A model generated the notes under the pieces. The model searched no databases and was not told where the DNA came from. It was given only the letters and a program-made list of their open reading frames with translations. A stretch of DNA of 64,000 bases from ZC4RG29 sp964521255 (GTDB lineage Bacteria; Bacteroidota; Bacteroidia; Cytophagales; Cyclobacteriaceae): positions 1 through 64,000 of the forward strand of contig CAZFRM010000002.1 in NCBI GenBank assembly GCA_964521255.1, read 5' to 3'. Below, piece after piece: positions 62,752 through 64,000 of the stretch. Position numbers and translations under genes: made by a program. How positions within the stretch are numbered: the stretch's first letter is position 1; each line of letters opens with the position of its first letter.

Positions 62752-63127
62752 ATGGCAAGACAAAAAGGTGTCATTAAATTGACTGGACAAACGGGAGGTG
62801 TTTCCTTCTACAAGACTTCTGAAGATGGTTATCTCGCCAGGCAAAAAGGTGGTGTTGATGGGGAGCGTATCAAGAATGATCCTGAGTTTGAAAGGACGCG
62901 TGAGAATGGTGCTGAGTTTGGAAGGGCGGGTGTGGCGAGCAAGTTACTCAGGACTTCAATTCGGGGCACTGATCTTGAACAGTTCTGATAGCAGGATGGC
63001 AGCAGGCTTACACGTGAGATGGTGAAGGTGATACAAGCTGATGCGACTAACCAACGTGGACAGCGGAAGGTGATTGATGGTGAAGCGGAGTTACTGAAAG
63101 GTTTTGAGTTTAACTTAAACGCCATTT
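62752..63127 (+). pseudogene. Conserved MARQKG-type protein gene broken by two frameshifts
   Basis: Frame 1 gives MARQKGVIKLTGQTGGVSFY through FERTRENGAEFGRAG to LLRTSIRG (to ~62965). Frame 2 continues LILNSSDSRMA (to ~63002). Frame 3 gives RLTREMVKVIQADATNQRG and AELLKGFEFNLNA. Read together they form one continuous ~125-residue protein of a kind I recall from Bacteroidota as an unnamed family. Two single-base-type shifts make it a pseudogene unless the assembly is wrong. It converges on the second nuclease copy. Confidence 0.65.
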
Positions 63128-63135
63128 GTGCCATA

Positions 63136-64000
63136 CTACAAAGTCGAAAACTCAGCCCATAATGGAAAGTGGTCTGAGATTCGATATGAAAGTTGGCTTG
63201 TCGTATAGTTTCTTGCGGTTAAAACTTTTCCAACAAAATTATAGATATTTCCCTGGGTAAACGTCATGGATATTTCAGGGCGTGCACGTTTATCAACGAA
63301 CCAGGCGATTTGGTCGTAGAAGCTGTAGGTGTTTTTAAATATGGTTCGCGGAATACCTTGCAGTTCAGGAGGAACTGTAAGGCCGGTGGAGGTAAAGGCT
63401 TCATACGTGGGGTCTCCATGTTTTTCAATATTGAAATCTCCTAATACAATTAAGCTGTGATTCCAATTATTAAGTTCCTTTGCCCAGTCGGCTACCCATT
63501 CGGCAATCGCTTTCAACTCAGGTATGCGTGATGTGGCGTTGTCTCCATATAGAACATGAAGAGTTACTAATACGAATGTTTTACTTCCGACTTTAAAGCT
63601 CACCGCATAGGGGGTACGACAAAATTGTTTTCTTAAAGCGTTTTCATCGATTCGATTGAGCCATTCATCCGGCACAACAAGTTCACAGGCCAATCCAGAG
63701 AGATTTACTTTGCGGGTATCGTAAAGGAAAGCCATGCGTTCATTGTTTCCGGCAGCTCCTCGTGTTACGTCTGTCATCAAGAAATTCCAATCCTGTCCCA
63801 AAAATTTCAGCATATGACGCAAGCACTTGATATTTCCTTTCACTTCCTGGATAGCGATAATGTCAAAGTGAGAAATTATTTCAATGATGGCCAATAATGA
63901 ATGTAAGTCGCGCTTCGGGGAAGCGTTGTCACCGGCCTCCCATTTTTCAGTCAGGTCTCCAAATGCCCGAATGTTCCAGGTAGCAATTAATACATTGTCT
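63136..64000 (-). CDS. Endonuclease/exonuclease/phosphatase family protein, copy 2 (5' end beyond window)
   Basis: The frame is the same as 45620-46582 (offset 17,516 bp) and stays open to the window edge; by analogy it should start near position 64098. The encoded residues are the same as in copy 1 over the shared part from residue ~69 on. The stop codon is TAG instead of TAA. All EEP active-site residues in the visible part are intact (E in IQEVKG, GDFNI, SDHFPLW). Confidence 0.85.
   Translation of the reverse strand, partial: DNVLIATWNIRAFGDLTEKWEAGDNASPKRDLHSLLAIIEIISHFDIIAIQEVKGNIKCLRHMLKFLGQDWNFLMTDVTRGAAGNNERMAFLYDTRKVNLSGLACELVVPDEWLNRIDENALRKQFCRTPYAVSFKVGSKTFVLVTLHVLYGDNATSRIPELKAIAEWVADWAKELNNWNHSLIVLGDFNIEKHGDPTYEAFTSTGLTVPPELQGIPRTIFKNTYSFYDQIAWFVDKRARPEISMTFTQGNIYNFVGKVLTARNYTTSQLSYRISDHFPLWAEFSTL

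Noticed and set aside
62510..62758. 82-residue minus-strand frame
   Set aside because: No recognisable motif or plausible start context; it overlaps the start of the MARQKG gene on the other strand.
1..64000. tRNA, rRNA, riboswitch (including cobalamin) or replication origin
   Set aside because: None could be recognised by eye; no cobalamin-riboswitch-like sequence was noticed before nrdJ, which has only a 37-bp upstream gap.

Overview
The window reads as chromosome of a Bacteroidota bacterium, most likely of the Cytophagales. The evidence is a fused CcoN-CcoO oxidase subunit, a short 286-residue primary-type sigma factor, promoter boxes of the TAnnTTTG type, secreted proteins with CarboxypepD_reg-like domains, a gliding-motility-type C-terminal sorting domain and DUF6443/RHS proteins. 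No rRNA, tRNA, phage or intact transposase gene was seen.

Left part (about 0.3-26.7 kb): a low-oxygen/stress module. A minus-strand set carries Ric (Fe-S repair), B12-dependent ribonucleotide reductase NrdJ and a Crp/Fnr regulator. It diverges from a cbb3 oxidase operon (ccoNO-Q-P-G-H and a TauE/SafE-like protein). These are followed by a PAS histidine kinase with a response regulator that is itself a receiver-cNMP-HTH_Crp fusion, four universal stress proteins, an L,D-transpeptidase, an Mla-type lipid ABC transporter, PEP synthase, a VIT1/CCC1-type metal transporter, an alcohol dehydrogenase and a DUF2953/GerW-like pair. Twelve promoters in this stretch carry an FNR-type palindrome TGAY-N4-RTCA. 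In ten of them the palindrome centre lies exactly 29.5 bp from a TAnnTTTG-like -7 box, which indicates one coherent regulon with activator position about -41.5.

Middle (26.7-45.4 kb): mixed accessory and housekeeping genes. A Fic protein with an AbiEi-like N-terminus is preceded by three operator-like repeats at an exact 32-bp period and by a fossil AbiEii toxin gene. Next come an erythromycin-esterase-like secreted protein, a sigma factor, a GH130 enzyme, small stress proteins (cupin, CsbD), an AraC-type regulator, an acyltransferase/DUF6320/esterase cluster, fossils of a PAS protein and a fatty-acid desaturase, and periplasmic beta-propeller enzymes.

Right part (45.4-64 kb): two nearly identical copies of an endonuclease/exonuclease/phosphatase-fold gene lie in direct orientation 17.5 kb apart. 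They bracket a coiled-coil/beta-barrel protein, a PKD and type-B-sorted protein, a lipoprotein, and a four-gene RHS operon that ends in an unrecognised C-terminal domain and a small multi-TM protein placed like an immunity gene.

Dispersed non-coding repeats occur in pairs. One copy is split by a 141-bp MITE-like element, and the undisturbed second copy 11 kb away shows the empty site.
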